Shown in pieces: positions 9,026 to 19,300 of a stretch of DNA of 64,000 nt. The translations under genes and the position numbers were made by a program. The notes under the pieces were generated by a model that did not search any database, was not told the origin of the DNA, and saw only the letters and a list, made by a program, of their open reading frames with translations. The DNA comes from Arsukibacterium perlucidum DSM 18276. Its GTDB lineage: Bacteria > Pseudomonadota > Gammaproteobacteria > Enterobacterales > Alteromonadaceae. Positions within the stretch are counted from its first letter, which is position 1, and each line of letters starts with the position of its first letter. The DNA is taken from the NCBI RefSeq assembly GCF_000382165.1, contig NZ_KB907720.1, positions 1 to 64,000 of the forward strand, in the 5' to 3' direction.

Positions 9026-10246
9026 TTAACCACCTACCATATTATTTAACGCTAAAATGGGCTGCAATATTGCCATCACAATAAATAACACCATGCCGGC
9101 CATTACTGATACCAGCACAGGTTCAAATACTTTTAACGACACTGTTACCAACGACTCAAATTCTTTATCCTGGGCATTAGCTGCGCGCTCCAGCATGCTG
9201 TCCAGCTGACCACTTTTTTCACCACTGGCTATCATATGCAGCATCATTGGCGGAAACATCTTCGTCTGCTCCAGCGCATTTCGCAGCGAGGTACCTTCAC
9301 GCACCCGGCCCGTTGCATCAGCCACCGCTTCTTTCATATAACTATTGCTAAGCACGTCAGCACTGATCCGCATCGCTTCTAGCAATGGTACTGAGCTGGC
9401 ATTCAGAATACTTAAGGTACGGGCGAAACGGGCGGTATTCAGGCCCCGGCTTACCTTACCAAACATCCCCAGCCGCAAAGTAAAGCGGTCCCAGCGATAC
9501 TTAAGCTCAGGTTTGCGCAGCGCCCGTTGCCAGAACACTGCCGCCAGCATAATAGCGATCAGCAGTAAGACACCGTAGTTTCGAATAAAATCACTGGCCG
9601 CTATCAGAAACAAGGTGGTGCCTGGTAACGACTGGCCCATATGCTCGAATTGGCCGACTATTTTTGGTACTACCGCCGCCAGCAAAATACTAATCACCAG
9701 CACCGCAAAGCAGGTTAAAATTATCGGATATAACAACGCCTGTAAAATCTGACTGCGCATATACTGGCGCTGCTCGGTATAATCGGCCAGCCGGTTCAGC
9801 ACTTGCTCCAAGTGGCCGGACTTTTCTCCCGCTGCCACCATGGAGCGAAACAAATGGTCAAATACGTGTGGAAACTCCGCCAGACCTTCTGCCAGGGTAT
9901 AGCCTTCCACCACTTTTGAGCGCACCGCCATCATCATATTCTGTAAACGGGGCTTTTCACATTGCTCAGCCACAGCCAATAAGGCGCTTTCAATGGGCAG
10001 GGCGGCTTCTACCAGCGTCGCCAGTTGGCGGGTAAGTAAGGCGAGTTCTGCCGCAGAAATTTTCCGGCTTAACCAGTTGCGTCCGGAAGCGACCAGCTTT
10101 TCCTGTTGCGACGCCAGCTCTACGCTGAGTGGTTGCAGTTTTTGCTCACGCAGCATCTGCCGGGCATGGCGGGCATTGTCAGCCTCCAATACCCCTTTAT
10201 TCTTCTTGCCGCGTAAATCGAGCGCCTGATACTCAAATGCTGCCAT
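9026..10246 (-). CDS. gspF: Type II secretion system inner membrane protein GspF
   Basis: Polytopic core of the inner-membrane platform. The 406 residues contain the two repeated T2SSF domains (about 70-195 and 270-395) and three membrane segments, including IILTCFAVLVISILLAAVVP, VLLLIAIMLAAVFW and the C-terminal PVLVSVMAGMVLFIVMAILQ. Its start overlaps the gspE stop by one base (TAATG). Length and motifs are typical. Confidence 0.96.
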   Translation of the reverse strand: MAAFEYQALDLRGKKNKGVLEADNARHARQMLREQKLQPLSVELASQQEKLVASGRNWLSRKISAAELALLTRQLATLVEAALPIESALLAVAEQCEKPRLQNMMMAVRSKVVEGYTLAEGLAEFPHVFDHLFRSMVAAGEKSGHLEQVLNRLADYTEQRQYMRSQILQALLYPIILTCFAVLVISILLAAVVPKIVGQFEHMGQSLPGTTLFLIAASDFIRNYGVLLLIAIMLAAVFWQRALRKPELKYRWDRFTLRLGMFGKVSRGLNTARFARTLSILNASSVPLLEAMRISADVLSNSYMKEAVADATGRVREGTSLRNALEQTKMFPPMMLHMIASGEKSGQLDSMLERAANAQDKEFESLVTVSLKVFEPVLVSVMAGMVLFIVMAILQPILALNNMVGG

Positions 10247-11757
10247 TACACATCCTCACGGGTAACGCGCAACACCTCTTCCAGGGTGGTTTCGCCAGCC
10301 AGCACCTTGCTGAAACCATCCAGCCGGATACTGGGGCAATGCGCCCGGGCATACTTTTCGATAGACTGCTCGCCTTTGCCGTTATGGATCATCTCGCGAA
10401 TGGTTTCATCAACCTGCAGCAGCTCATGGATCCCGGTGCGGCCGCGATAGCCGGTATAGTTGCAATGCTCACAGCCTTTGGCACGATATATCTGCTGGCC
10501 CTCTTTTTTGCTGATGCCCAGTAGATTACGCTCTTCCTTATCCGGATCGTGTAATTCTTTACAGTGACTACACAAGGTGCGCACCAGCCGCTGGGCCAAT
10601 ACCCCGAGTAAACTGGATGATAATAAAAACGCTTCAACGCCCATGTCTTCTAAGCGGGTAATCGCACCCGCAGCAGTATTGGTGTGCAGGGTAGACAATA
10701 CCAGGTGGCCGGTTAAACTGGCCTGCACGGCGATTTGCGCTGTTTCCAGATCACGAATTTCACCTACCATGACCACATCCGGGTCCTGGCGCAGTATTGC
10801 CCGCAGACCACGGGCAAAGGTCATATTAACCTTGGTATTTACCTGAGTCTGGCCTACGCCTTCCAGCTCATATTCTATTGGGTCTTCGACGGTAAGAATG
10901 TTGCGGTCTTTGGTATTAATTTCCGTTAAGCCGGCATATAAAGTAGTGCTTTTACCGGAACCAGTGGGTCCGGTAACCAGAATAATGCCATGCGGTTTCA
11001 AAATCAGTTTGGAAAACGCCTGCTGCACTGCCAGGGTCATGCCAAGGTCGGCCAGATTTAAGTGCGAGTTATTTTTATCCAGCAAGCGTAGCACCACCCG
11101 CTCACCATGGCTTGACGGCATAGTGGATACCCGGACATCGACAGCCCGGCCGGCAATCCGCAGGCTGATCCTGCCATCTTGCGGCACCCGTTTCTCGGCG
11201 ATGTCCATTTTTGACATTACTTTAATCCGCGATACCAGCAAGCTGGACAAACGGCGGTTAGGTCGCAGTACTTCACGAAGCAAACCATCAACCCGGAAAC
11301 GGATAATCAGCGCTTTTTCAAAGGTTTCGATATGAATGTCAGACGCGCCAAGTTTAATCGCCTCACCCAGCATGGCGTTGATCAGCTTGATGATGGGCGC
11401 ATCGTCTTCATTTTCCAGTAAATCTTCGGTTTCCGGAATATCATCAGCCAGCGAGGCCAGATTAACCTCATTGCCAATATCTTCCATTAACTGTTGGGCT
11501 TCGGAAGAATCGCGCTGATAGCTGGCTTCCAGCAAAGCTTCAAATTCGGTCGCCGACAATGCCGTCACGCTAAAACTCTCGGCCAGTAAACGCCGCACTT
11601 CCAACACCGATTCTGGCCGGGTGCCAGGTTGCACATACAGCAGCCAGCCTTGCTGCTGTTGTTGCAGCAGTACCCCATGGCGTTTGGCAAAACTAAACGG
11701 CAGCCGGATACGGCTGCTGACCGGTTTAACTTCTTCTTCTGCTACCAGGCCTTCCAT
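10246..11757 (-). CDS. gspE: Type II secretion system ATPase GspE
   Basis: Cytoplasmic AAA+-like hexameric ATPase powering pseudopilus assembly. Walker A is GPTGSGKST at about residues 263-271, the Asp box VEDPIEYE and His box follow, and a zinc-binding four-cysteine element (CSHC...CEHC) lies at about 395-440. N1 and N2 regions that contact GspL occupy residues 1-150. At 503 residues it is full length. The start shares a base with the gspD stop (TGATG). Confidence 0.97.
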   Translation of the reverse strand: MEGLVAEEEVKPVSSRIRLPFSFAKRHGVLLQQQQQGWLLYVQPGTRPESVLEVRRLLAESFSVTALSATEFEALLEASYQRDSSEAQQLMEDIGNEVNLASLADDIPETEDLLENEDDAPIIKLINAMLGEAIKLGASDIHIETFEKALIIRFRVDGLLREVLRPNRRLSSLLVSRIKVMSKMDIAEKRVPQDGRISLRIAGRAVDVRVSTMPSSHGERVVLRLLDKNNSHLNLADLGMTLAVQQAFSKLILKPHGIILVTGPTGSGKSTTLYAGLTEINTKDRNILTVEDPIEYELEGVGQTQVNTKVNMTFARGLRAILRQDPDVVMVGEIRDLETAQIAVQASLTGHLVLSTLHTNTAAGAITRLEDMGVEAFLLSSSLLGVLAQRLVRTLCSHCKELHDPDKEERNLLGISKKEGQQIYRAKGCEHCNYTGYRGRTGIHELLQVDETIREMIHNGKGEQSIEKYARAHCPSIRLDGFSKVLAGETTLEEVLRVTREDV

Positions 11758-13871
11758 CAGTCGCGTGTTCCGGTAGCGGGCTGCTGCTCAGCCGGTTGCT
11801 GTTGCTGCTCTTCCATAAAGCGGTCAAAGGTTGGCGGTAAAACCAGCGAATCATCCCACTCCGGCAATACCACTTGTTTGGTATTAGGCATTAAGCGGAT
11901 ACCTTGTTCATCACGCAGTAATTGCTCGGCCCGGATATGGTTATATTTGGCTTTGGAAATACCGGAAATTGCCGAACCCTCCCGCACTATAGTGGCCTTA
12001 ATAAATACCATCAGGTTACGCTTTTGCTTGGTAACACTGGTTGATTTAAATAAATGGCCTAACAAAGGAATATCGCCAAGCAATGGCACCTTGGATTCAC
12101 TTTCTTGTACATCTTCATCAATTAAACCGCCCAATACCACAGTGGCACCATCGTCGGTCATTACCGTGGTTTTAATTTCCCGCTTATTAATAGTGATATC
12201 CACAGCCGTTGCACCACCAATGCTCGACACCTCCTGCTCTATGGTAAGTTGCACGGCATTGCCTTCATTAATTTGCGGGGTCACTTTCAGCTTAATCCCC
12301 ACTTCCTGCCGTTGTACCTGCTGGAACGGGTTAGTATTGTTGGCGCCTGTGGTAGAGCCGGTGATCACCGGCACTTCCTGCCCGACTAAGAAAAATGCTT
12401 CCTGATTATCCATCGTAGTAATATGCGGCGTGGCCAGCACATTAGAATTGGTACTGGTGCGAACCGCTTGTAGAAGTGCCGCCCAGTCGCCTTGTACAAA
12501 ACCTAATAAGGCTCCATTTAAGCCTTGCAATGCCGTTGCCAGCCCAGAGTAATCGCGATTAGAATCAGGAGTCCGGGTTGTTGTTGATCCGCCACTTGGA
12601 TTCGCAACAGTTTGTTCGGTTCCCCGCGTAATTTGTGATGCCTGAACGGCACCTGCCGCGACCCCTATGATTGGTATAGTATTACCGCTGCTAAAATTAG
12701 TGCCACCCGCATTAGCGTTGATCCACTGCACGCCAAAGTCAGTGCCATCGCCTTCAAATACTTCAACAATAATAGCCTCTACCAGTACCTGAGCACGGCG
12801 GATATCCAGCTGGCGGATAACATCTTCTAACGAGCGCATCATATCGGGCTGAGCGGTAACGACCAGCGAGTTGCTGTCGGCATGGGCCTCAATACTGATT
12901 TCCCGGCCAGAGCTTTGAGTACGCCGGCCCCCCTGGGCAGCCGCTGTTCCTGCACCGCCCTGCACTTCAGCCACAATAGATTCGCTTACGCCTTTTAGTA
13001 CCGGCACCAGCTCTTCTGCTTTGGCATATTTCAAATAATAAACCCGGGTATTGCCGCTGGTTTTCAGCTCGGCATCCAGCCGCCTGGCCAGCTCAATTAC
13101 CCGCTGCCGGGCTTGTAATTCGCCACTGACAATCACGCTGTTGGTGCGCTCATCAGCCACAATTTTCGGGATCAGGAAATCAGGCTGCTCCGCCCGGCCC
13201 TGGCTTTTATAAATGCTTTCCAGAATCCGGACAATTTCGCCAGCTGAAGCAAATTCCAGTTTCAGAATTTCCAGTTCCTGATCGCCGGCTTTATCTACCC
13301 GCTGAATAATATCGACTATCCGGTTTACCACAGCCGCTGGCCCCGTCATCATAATAACGTTAGAGGGGTCATAGTTTACTACATGGCCACCACCGGCCTG
13401 ATTACTGAACTGGCGCAGTAAAGGTGCCAACTCGCGCACTGATACGTTCCGCACCTGTACCACGCGGGTAACCATCTCATCGCCGTATCCGGGATCGTCA
13501 TCCCCCACCACTGGTATATTGGATGTTTTAGCATCTTTGTTGCGCACAACTTTTAAGATACCGCTTTCCATTTCCACAACAGCAAAGCTGTATACTTCCA
13601 GTACATTTAAGAAAAACTGGTAGTACTGCTCTTCATTAAGCATTTCATAACTACGGACATTTATCCGGCCACGCACCTGCGGGTCAACAATAATAGTTTT
13701 TTTCAGGTTCATACCAACGATATTAATAAACTCGTTAATATCAGTACCTTTAAAATTTGGTGAATACTGCACTTGTTCAGTATCAGCCAATACCGCGAAA
13801 CTAAAAACGGCGCCAGCTAGTAATCCTGCTAATACACGTCCTGAACCCCTGAAAAAACCACCTGATATCAT
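11757..13871 (-). CDS. gspD: Type II secretion system secretin GspD
   Basis: Outer-membrane channel of the system. The 704 residues begin with a signal peptide (about 1-30, ending FAVLA/DTEQ), then the N0 and three N/KH-like periplasmic domains, then the secretin domain with [10 protein letters not shown] and the conserved stretch [20 protein letters not shown] ending near residue 610. The C-terminal S-domain is followed by a Gln/Pro-rich tail. No pilotin gene is nearby. It follows gspC after 30 bases. Confidence 0.97.
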   Translation of the reverse strand: MISGGFFRGSGRVLAGLLAGAVFSFAVLADTEQVQYSPNFKGTDINEFINIVGMNLKKTIIVDPQVRGRINVRSYEMLNEEQYYQFFLNVLEVYSFAVVEMESGILKVVRNKDAKTSNIPVVGDDDPGYGDEMVTRVVQVRNVSVRELAPLLRQFSNQAGGGHVVNYDPSNVIMMTGPAAVVNRIVDIIQRVDKAGDQELEILKLEFASAGEIVRILESIYKSQGRAEQPDFLIPKIVADERTNSVIVSGELQARQRVIELARRLDAELKTSGNTRVYYLKYAKAEELVPVLKGVSESIVAEVQGGAGTAAAQGGRRTQSSGREISIEAHADSNSLVVTAQPDMMRSLEDVIRQLDIRRAQVLVEAIIVEVFEGDGTDFGVQWINANAGGTNFSSGNTIPIIGVAAGAVQASQITRGTEQTVANPSGGSTTTRTPDSNRDYSGLATALQGLNGALLGFVQGDWAALLQAVRTSTNSNVLATPHITTMDNQEAFFLVGQEVPVITGSTTGANNTNPFQQVQRQEVGIKLKVTPQINEGNAVQLTIEQEVSSIGGATAVDITINKREIKTTVMTDDGATVVLGGLIDEDVQESESKVPLLGDIPLLGHLFKSTSVTKQKRNLMVFIKATIVREGSAISGISKAKYNHIRAEQLLRDEQGIRLMPNTKQVVLPEWDDSLVLPPTFDRFMEEQQQQPAEQQPATGTRD

Positions 13872-13901
13872 GAGAATTTAACCAATTGTTATCTAATTAT
13901 T

Positions 13902-14840
13902 TTATTGCGAAAGACTAAACAGAATATCTCTGATTTCGCCGTCACGTTCTATTTTAATCGCTGCTTCACTGGCATCTCTGAGGTCGTTAATAACCCGCAT
14001 TGCCTGTTGCATATCGTTTAGCGGGATACCGTTAATCTCTAACGCCAGGTCATTCTGCTGAAGCCCCAGCTGATTAAACAGCGCAGGGTCTTTACCCGGC
14101 ATTAAACGGTAACCCAGCAGGACACCACTGTTGTCATGCTGCGGTGATACCCGGATATAATCAAAAAACTTCATAGGCTCTGCCAGCAGTTCATCGCGGC
14201 TTATTCCTAAATCACTATCATCCAGAGTCGGCGCCGCTGCCTGCGGCGAAACAACTAATTCGTTTTCGTAGCTGGGTTCCGGGTTATCTTCGCGCCCCAG
14301 GCCGGCATTGGCTTGCGCCATTCTGGTATATTCAATACCGTCCAGCATCAGTGTTTCGAAACGGCCAGCTTGCTGAATTAATACCCGGTCAATTAGCACC
14401 TGTTTTAATACCGCATTGGTGCCTTCTATGGTGTCATCGATGGCATAAGTACCTTCGCTACCGCGGCTTTCTATAATGGCACTGCCACTGTTTGGATTAG
14501 CCTGGGCAACCACACCGGTCAGCTTAACATTGAGTTGGGTTTTTGGCGCTTCAGTAACAACTGGCGCTGCCCTTTGTGGCTCGGCAGTAACCTTACCAAA
14601 TAGTGAATAACTTAGCAGTTGCTCGAGATCGGTAGCCGCTTTGCCTGTCGATACTGGCGCGGTTTGTTGCAGCAAAACCGGACCTGCAGCTTCAGGCGCT
14701 GGCAACAGCTGCCAGCTTAAACGTGCCAGCAACCAGGCAAGCAACAGCACCAGAACCAGGTTCACTAGCTTGCGTAAGGTGCTTACCGGCAGGCGCTGGC
14801 TAACGCGATTTAACTCTTGCATCGACAAGGACAGATTCAT
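13902..14840 (-). CDS. gspC: Type II secretion system protein C (inner-membrane, HR and PDZ domains)
   Basis: First gene of the operon. GspC joins the inner-membrane platform to the secretin and helps select substrates. The 312 residues have a cytoplasmic N-terminus, one membrane helix (about 25-45, LVNLVLVLLLAWLLARLSW), the HR domain (about 100-180, NVKLTGVVAQ...) and a C-terminal PDZ domain (about 215-310, LGISRDELL...GYRLMPG). Upstream lies a 168-base divergent spacer shared with hslR, which must contain the operon promoter. Confidence 0.95.
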   Translation of the reverse strand: MNLSLSMQELNRVSQRLPVSTLRKLVNLVLVLLLAWLLARLSWQLLPAPEAAGPVLLQQTAPVSTGKAATDLEQLLSYSLFGKVTAEPQRAAPVVTEAPKTQLNVKLTGVVAQANPNSGSAIIESRGSEGTYAIDDTIEGTNAVLKQVLIDRVLIQQAGRFETLMLDGIEYTRMAQANAGLGREDNPEPSYENELVVSPQAAAPTLDDSDLGISRDELLAEPMKFFDYIRVSPQHDNSGVLLGYRLMPGKDPALFNQLGLQQNDLALEINGIPLNDMQQAMRVINDLRDASEAAIKIERDGEIRDILFSLSQ

Positions 14841-14910
14841 TTCAGCTTTCTTATAATAAATTCGGTTTCATCTTACTCAGTTGTCAGCATGCCAACAAGT
14901 GCCTGCCGAC

Positions 14911-14938
14911 ATTTTCACAAAACACTAACAGTGAAAAT
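14911..14938. promoter_or_regulatory. Inverted repeat between divergent gspC and hslR, possible operator
   Basis: ATTTTCAC at 14911-14918 is matched by its perfect inverse GTGAAAAT at 14931-14938, separated by 12 bases, so the half-site centres are 20 bases (about two helical turns) apart. The position, in the only spacer between two divergent operons, fits a dimeric regulator site. No regulator can be named from sequence, and the function is inference. Confidence 0.35.
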
Positions 14939-14950
14939 ATGGCCGGGGCT

Positions 14951-14979
14951 ACGCTTCAGCCATTGTTTGGCACTATAAT
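14951..14979 (+). promoter_or_regulatory. Possible sigma-70 promoter of hslR-hslO
   Basis: A perfect -10 hexamer TATAAT is at 14974-14979, about 30 bases before the hslR start. The hexamer 17 bases upstream (ACGCTT at 14951) is a poor -35. I did not find a convincing heat-shock sigma-32 pair, although hslR and hslO are heat-inducible in E. coli. Confidence 0.35.
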
Positions 14980-15008
14980 GCACATTCAGTTCAGCATACA
15001 GGATAATT

Positions 15009-15419
15009 ATGACTTCATCACCGGCCGCTACACAGCAAAACGACAGCATCAGGCTGGATAAATGGCTCTGGGCCTGCCGTTTTTACAAAACCCGCGCCCT
15101 GGCTAAAAGCATGATTGAAGGCGGCAAAGTACACTATAATGACCAGCGCTGCAAAGCAAGCCGCCAGGTCGAAATTGGCGCCACCATTAAGTTGGCCCAG
15201 GGGACCGATGACAAGACAGTTATCGTAATGGGCTTGTCTGAAAGACGTCTGGCTGCGCCACTGGCGCAGGCTTTGTATCAGGAAACCGCCGCCAGCACTG
15301 AACAACGCCTCGCCCGGGCGGAGCTGCGGAAAACCAACAGTCTGTTTGCCCCACACCCGGACACTAAGCCAGATAAAAAAATGCGTCGCCAGTTATTACT
15401 TTTAAAATCCAAGCAGTAA
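15009..15419 (+). CDS. hslR: Ribosome-associated heat shock protein Hsp15
   Basis: Small RNA-binding protein that rescues stalled 50S subunits carrying peptidyl-tRNA. The S4 domain is at residues 14-60 (RLDKWLWACRFYKTRALAKS...), and the Lys/Arg-rich C-terminal tail (KPDKKMRRQLLLLK) is typical. At 136 residues it matches the family. It precedes hslO by 10 bases, as in E. coli, so they form one operon ended by the hairpin at 16277. Confidence 0.95.
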   Translation: MTSSPAATQQNDSIRLDKWLWACRFYKTRALAKSMIEGGKVHYNDQRCKASRQVEIGATIKLAQGTDDKTVIVMGLSERRLAAPLAQALYQETAASTEQRLARAELRKTNSLFAPHPDTKPDKKMRRQLLLLKSKQ

Positions 15420-15429
15420 GAGAGACTTT

Positions 15430-16275
15430 ATGAATCCGGATAAGTTACACCGTTTTTTGTTTCAGCAAAAACACGTCAGAGGCGAGCTGGTGCAGCTGAC
15501 AGATAGCCTGGACCAGATGCTGAAAAATCATCATTATCCGTTGCCGGTTAAACAATTGCTGGCTGAGTTAGTGGTGGCAACCAGTTTAATTACTGCCACC
15601 CTGAAGTTAGATGGCGAAATTGCAGTGCAGTTACAAGGCGAGGGCCCGGTTAAGTTTGCCGCTGTTAATGGTGACAACCAACAAAATTTCCGGGCCATGG
15701 TGCGACTGCAGGCAGAGCTTAGCGGCAGCAGTTTTCGCGAGCTGATTGGCGAAGGTTACATGATTGTGACCATAACCCCACGGCAGGGAGAGCGCTACCA
15801 GGGCATAATTCCATTAACCGGCGCTACCCTGACCAGTACGCTGGAAGGCTATTTCGCCCAGTCCGAACAGCTACCCACCCGCTTGTACATTTATACTGAC
15901 ATTTCCCAACAAAACATCGCCGCTGGTTTAATGCTGCAGGTACTGCCGGTTGAACCGCAAAAAGCGGTCGAGGATTTTGCCGAGTTGGTGGTACTGGCCG
16001 ACACTGTTACCGCCGACGAATTACTAACCCTGCCTGCAGAGCAAATGCTGTACCGGTTGTTTCATCAGGAGCAAGTAGAATTATTTTCGGCGCAGGATGT
16101 CAGATTTGTTTGTGGTTGCTCCCGCCAAAAATGCGAAACGGCTCTGTATAGCATTGGCAAAGAAGCCCTTGGCGAGCATATTGCTGAGGGAAAGCTGGAG
16201 ATGACCTGTGAGTATTGCAATACGCAGTATCTGTTTAGCGCAGACGAGTTGCAGCAGATAAGCAACCAGCTGTAA
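15430..16275 (+). CDS. hslO: Redox-regulated chaperone Hsp33
   Basis: Cytosolic holdase activated by oxidative unfolding. The 281 residues carry the zinc-binding cysteines of the redox switch: Cys228-X-Cys230 (CGCSRQKC) and Cys260-X2-Cys263 (CEYC), plus an extra Cys235. The N-terminal substrate-binding domain is intact. A strong intrinsic terminator follows the stop directly. Context with hslR supports the assignment. Confidence 0.97.
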   Translation: MNPDKLHRFLFQQKHVRGELVQLTDSLDQMLKNHHYPLPVKQLLAELVVATSLITATLKLDGEIAVQLQGEGPVKFAAVNGDNQQNFRAMVRLQAELSGSSFRELIGEGYMIVTITPRQGERYQGIIPLTGATLTSTLEGYFAQSEQLPTRLYIYTDISQQNIAAGLMLQVLPVEPQKAVEDFAELVVLADTVTADELLTLPAEQMLYRLFHQEQVELFSAQDVRFVCGCSRQKCETALYSIGKEALGEHIAEGKLEMTCEYCNTQYLFSADELQQISNQL

Positions 16276-16276
16276 T

Positions 16277-16308
16277 AAAAACGCCCCGCGACTGCGGGGC
16301 GTTTTTTT
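16277..16308 (+). terminator. Rho-independent terminator of hslR-hslO
   Basis: Perfect GC-rich stem ACGCCCCGC / GCGGGGCGT with a short GACT-type loop, flanked by A-rich and T-rich (seven T) arms. Because the stem is A-tailed on the left it may also stop minus-strand transcripts, though the protease gene on that side is transcribed away from it toward 16355. Confidence 0.93.
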
Positions 16309-16354
16309 GGTAACTCACTTAATTTATCTTAAAGTGACTTTGTTTTAAAACACC

Positions 16355-19300
16355 TTAGTTAGCTTTGTTGCGACGACGCAGCAATGCTAATGGCAGTAGC
16401 AGTAAACCAAAGATCCCAAAGCTGCCGCCTGAGCCCTTGTTAACTGTGACCTGAGCATTAGCCGAGCCCTGCATACCAGAGCTGTCGGTTGCCGTAATCA
16501 TGACAGTATGCACCTTGACATCAGATTTAACCGGCATTCTGGCTAACTTCAACTGACCATTCTCAACCTTAAACAGCGGGTTATTGGTGCTGACAGAAGC
16601 CAGACTGGCATTAGCTTCAGTAACTGCAACCGCCACATTCCCAAGCGTCATGCCAGCAGCACTGCCGACCCGCAACTCAGGAGTAGTCATGTTTACCGTT
16701 ACCACTGGCTGCTCATCTGGCACGTTATTTACCATAACTGTCACAGTAACCGGTGCAGAAACACCGCCGTTAGAATCAAGGGCCGCAACTTCCATTTCTA
16801 TCTGAGTCATTCCAGCTTCGAAATCCAGTATTGCAGAATTTGCCACTACCACAGAACCATCAGCCTGCAATACAACTGCATCAGATGTACTTGCCAGAGT
16901 TACAAACTCGGTAATCGCGCTACGGAAATCAGCGGTAGCTGACAACTGACCGACAACAGTGCCATTAGCCGCATTTTCGTTAACATTCAGGGTCTGTCCT
17001 GCAGTAACAACAGGTTGTGCCATTGGTGCGGCAAAATTAGCAATTGCAACCGCTTCTGCCTGGCCCGACATCATTACAAAGCTGCGATTATCATCGCTGG
17101 CACGCATGACGAACGCTGACTCACCTGGTGCTAACACTTCCACTGCAGTATCAACGACTTCATCAACATTGCTAACACCTGCTGGCCCAACTGGCAGCTC
17201 ACTTACTAACCCAATTGCCGGAGAGGCTGCTATTTCCACCGGAGTAATCACCTGATCCGCAATAGAGTTTGCAAAGAGCGAGAAGCTGTTGGTATCGGTA
17301 CGGAACCGTGCCGTAATAGTACGTCCGATATCCGAAGCGGTTAAGCCAACGTCTTCAAAACAAGACTCCAGCGTAACCTGCTTACCACCAGCATAGTGAT
17401 ACACGTCTCCAAACGCACCAGACAGCGTGCCGTAAGCCGTATTAAAAGACACCATCACACCCGGGAAAGCGGCGTAGGCAGGGCCAAAGCGGGTTACCAG
17501 CAAGGTATTCATTGTGTAATCAAGCATACCGTCATTATCGATATCCAGATCCAGCGCATAATTGCCCTGCAACAGATGGTTTAACCCACCTTCCAGATGG
17601 ATGGATGGATATAGTGCATAACCGCTGCTACACCAAGGCGCACTTGCAATATCCATGGTTATCGCCCGGATATCATGCATAGGTTGTAACGCAGGGTTGA
17701 CAGGAGATGTTGCAACCAGTGCTGAGGCAAAAGGCTCAACGTCAATTACACCGGTGTTGGTCAATTTCAACGCAATCTGATCAGCCGCCATCTCACTGCT
17801 TAACGCCAGCTTACCGGCCGCTTTTGGTACCATGTGATACACCAGATGGAGATCATGGCTGGTGCTTGTACTGGTGTCATTAAAGATTAAGGCACCGTCG
17901 TATTCCGACTGATCCATCATTTGCGCCGCCATTAACGACATCCAGGTTACCCCGTTAGACAGCGTAAAGTCAGGTAAATTGGCAGGGTTAACGGTCACAG
18001 TGACATCAAAGTTGATGGTTTGGCCTGGTTGCACGGTAACAGTCGCAGGGTACTGCCAGCTTAATGCTGCTGTTTCCGTTTTATCAGCAAAACGGTCACT
18101 GATTGACAGTGAATAGGTTTTTGCCTGATCGCTGAAGTTTTTCAGGCTAACCGTTTTAGTCATGCTGCTGGTTTCTGACAATGTCTGTAAACCAAATGAC
18201 AACGCCGCTTGCCGAGTATTGTGCTCAGCACTATACACCCAGGCAGCCACCGGGCTGTTAACCGCTTTTTCAACATCAACCAAGCCGGAACCAATCATAC
18301 TGATTGGCGCTAATGCCGCGTCCGGGTTTATCTCAACCGATTGACGATGGACCGTCATATTAGCGGTGTTCATCATGGTGGCTTTTATTTCAAAGGCATT
18401 CCGTTCTGGCAGAGCACCTCGCACCAGCGCTGCAGCACCAGCGGTAATAGGGCCAGAGAATGACGTCCCTGTTGCAGGTGCCAAACCGTCACCTGAACCA
18501 ACATCAGCTACCATGATATTTACGCCAGGCGCAGTAATTTCAGGTTTTAATAAACCATCCATTGATGGCCCACGTGAAGTGAAACCCGCTACCGCGCCAG
18601 CGCCTGATTTCGCTTCTGAAGTAATAGCATAACTCACTGCTATATTTTCTAGCAGCTTATCGCGCATTGCATCACCAACAGCTTTGCTAACCATCACTGA
18701 TGGAATGGAGATATTGGCATCTCCGCCACCCATTACAAACGGAGCTTCGCCCGGATTGCTATTGGCAATAATAACAAAAGCTGCACCACGTTCCTGCGCA
18801 TTCATCACTTTTTGCACGAATGCACAAACACCACGGGAAATCAGCACCGCTTTACCAGTCAGGTCAACATCTTCGGCCAGGGCGTCACAGGCAGTGTATG
18901 GGCCAGGTACCAGCACTAACGGCGCGTCAGTTGAATTAAAGGAAAAGTTAAAATCCGGGTTAAAACCGGCAGCAACCATCGCTACGGTGTCGCCGTCAAT
19001 TTGAGCACTGCTAAAGACACCTACCATTCCAGTTGGATGAGTCATCGCACCCACAGATAGGGCGTTAGGGGTAGTGCTGGGGCCGCCGACCCTGAATGGC
19101 ACATTGCCGTCGTTGCCGGCTGAGATGACCATATTTACACCCAACTCAGCGGCACGCTGAATTAAAAATTGGGCCCCAGATTGAGTTTGAGTTGAGCCAA
19201 ACTGACCACCCAGTGACATGTTAACAATATCAACCCGATCAGCCAGATTGCCATCACCATTTGGATCCATTGCCGCTTCCAAAGCGCCTATTTGCGCCAC

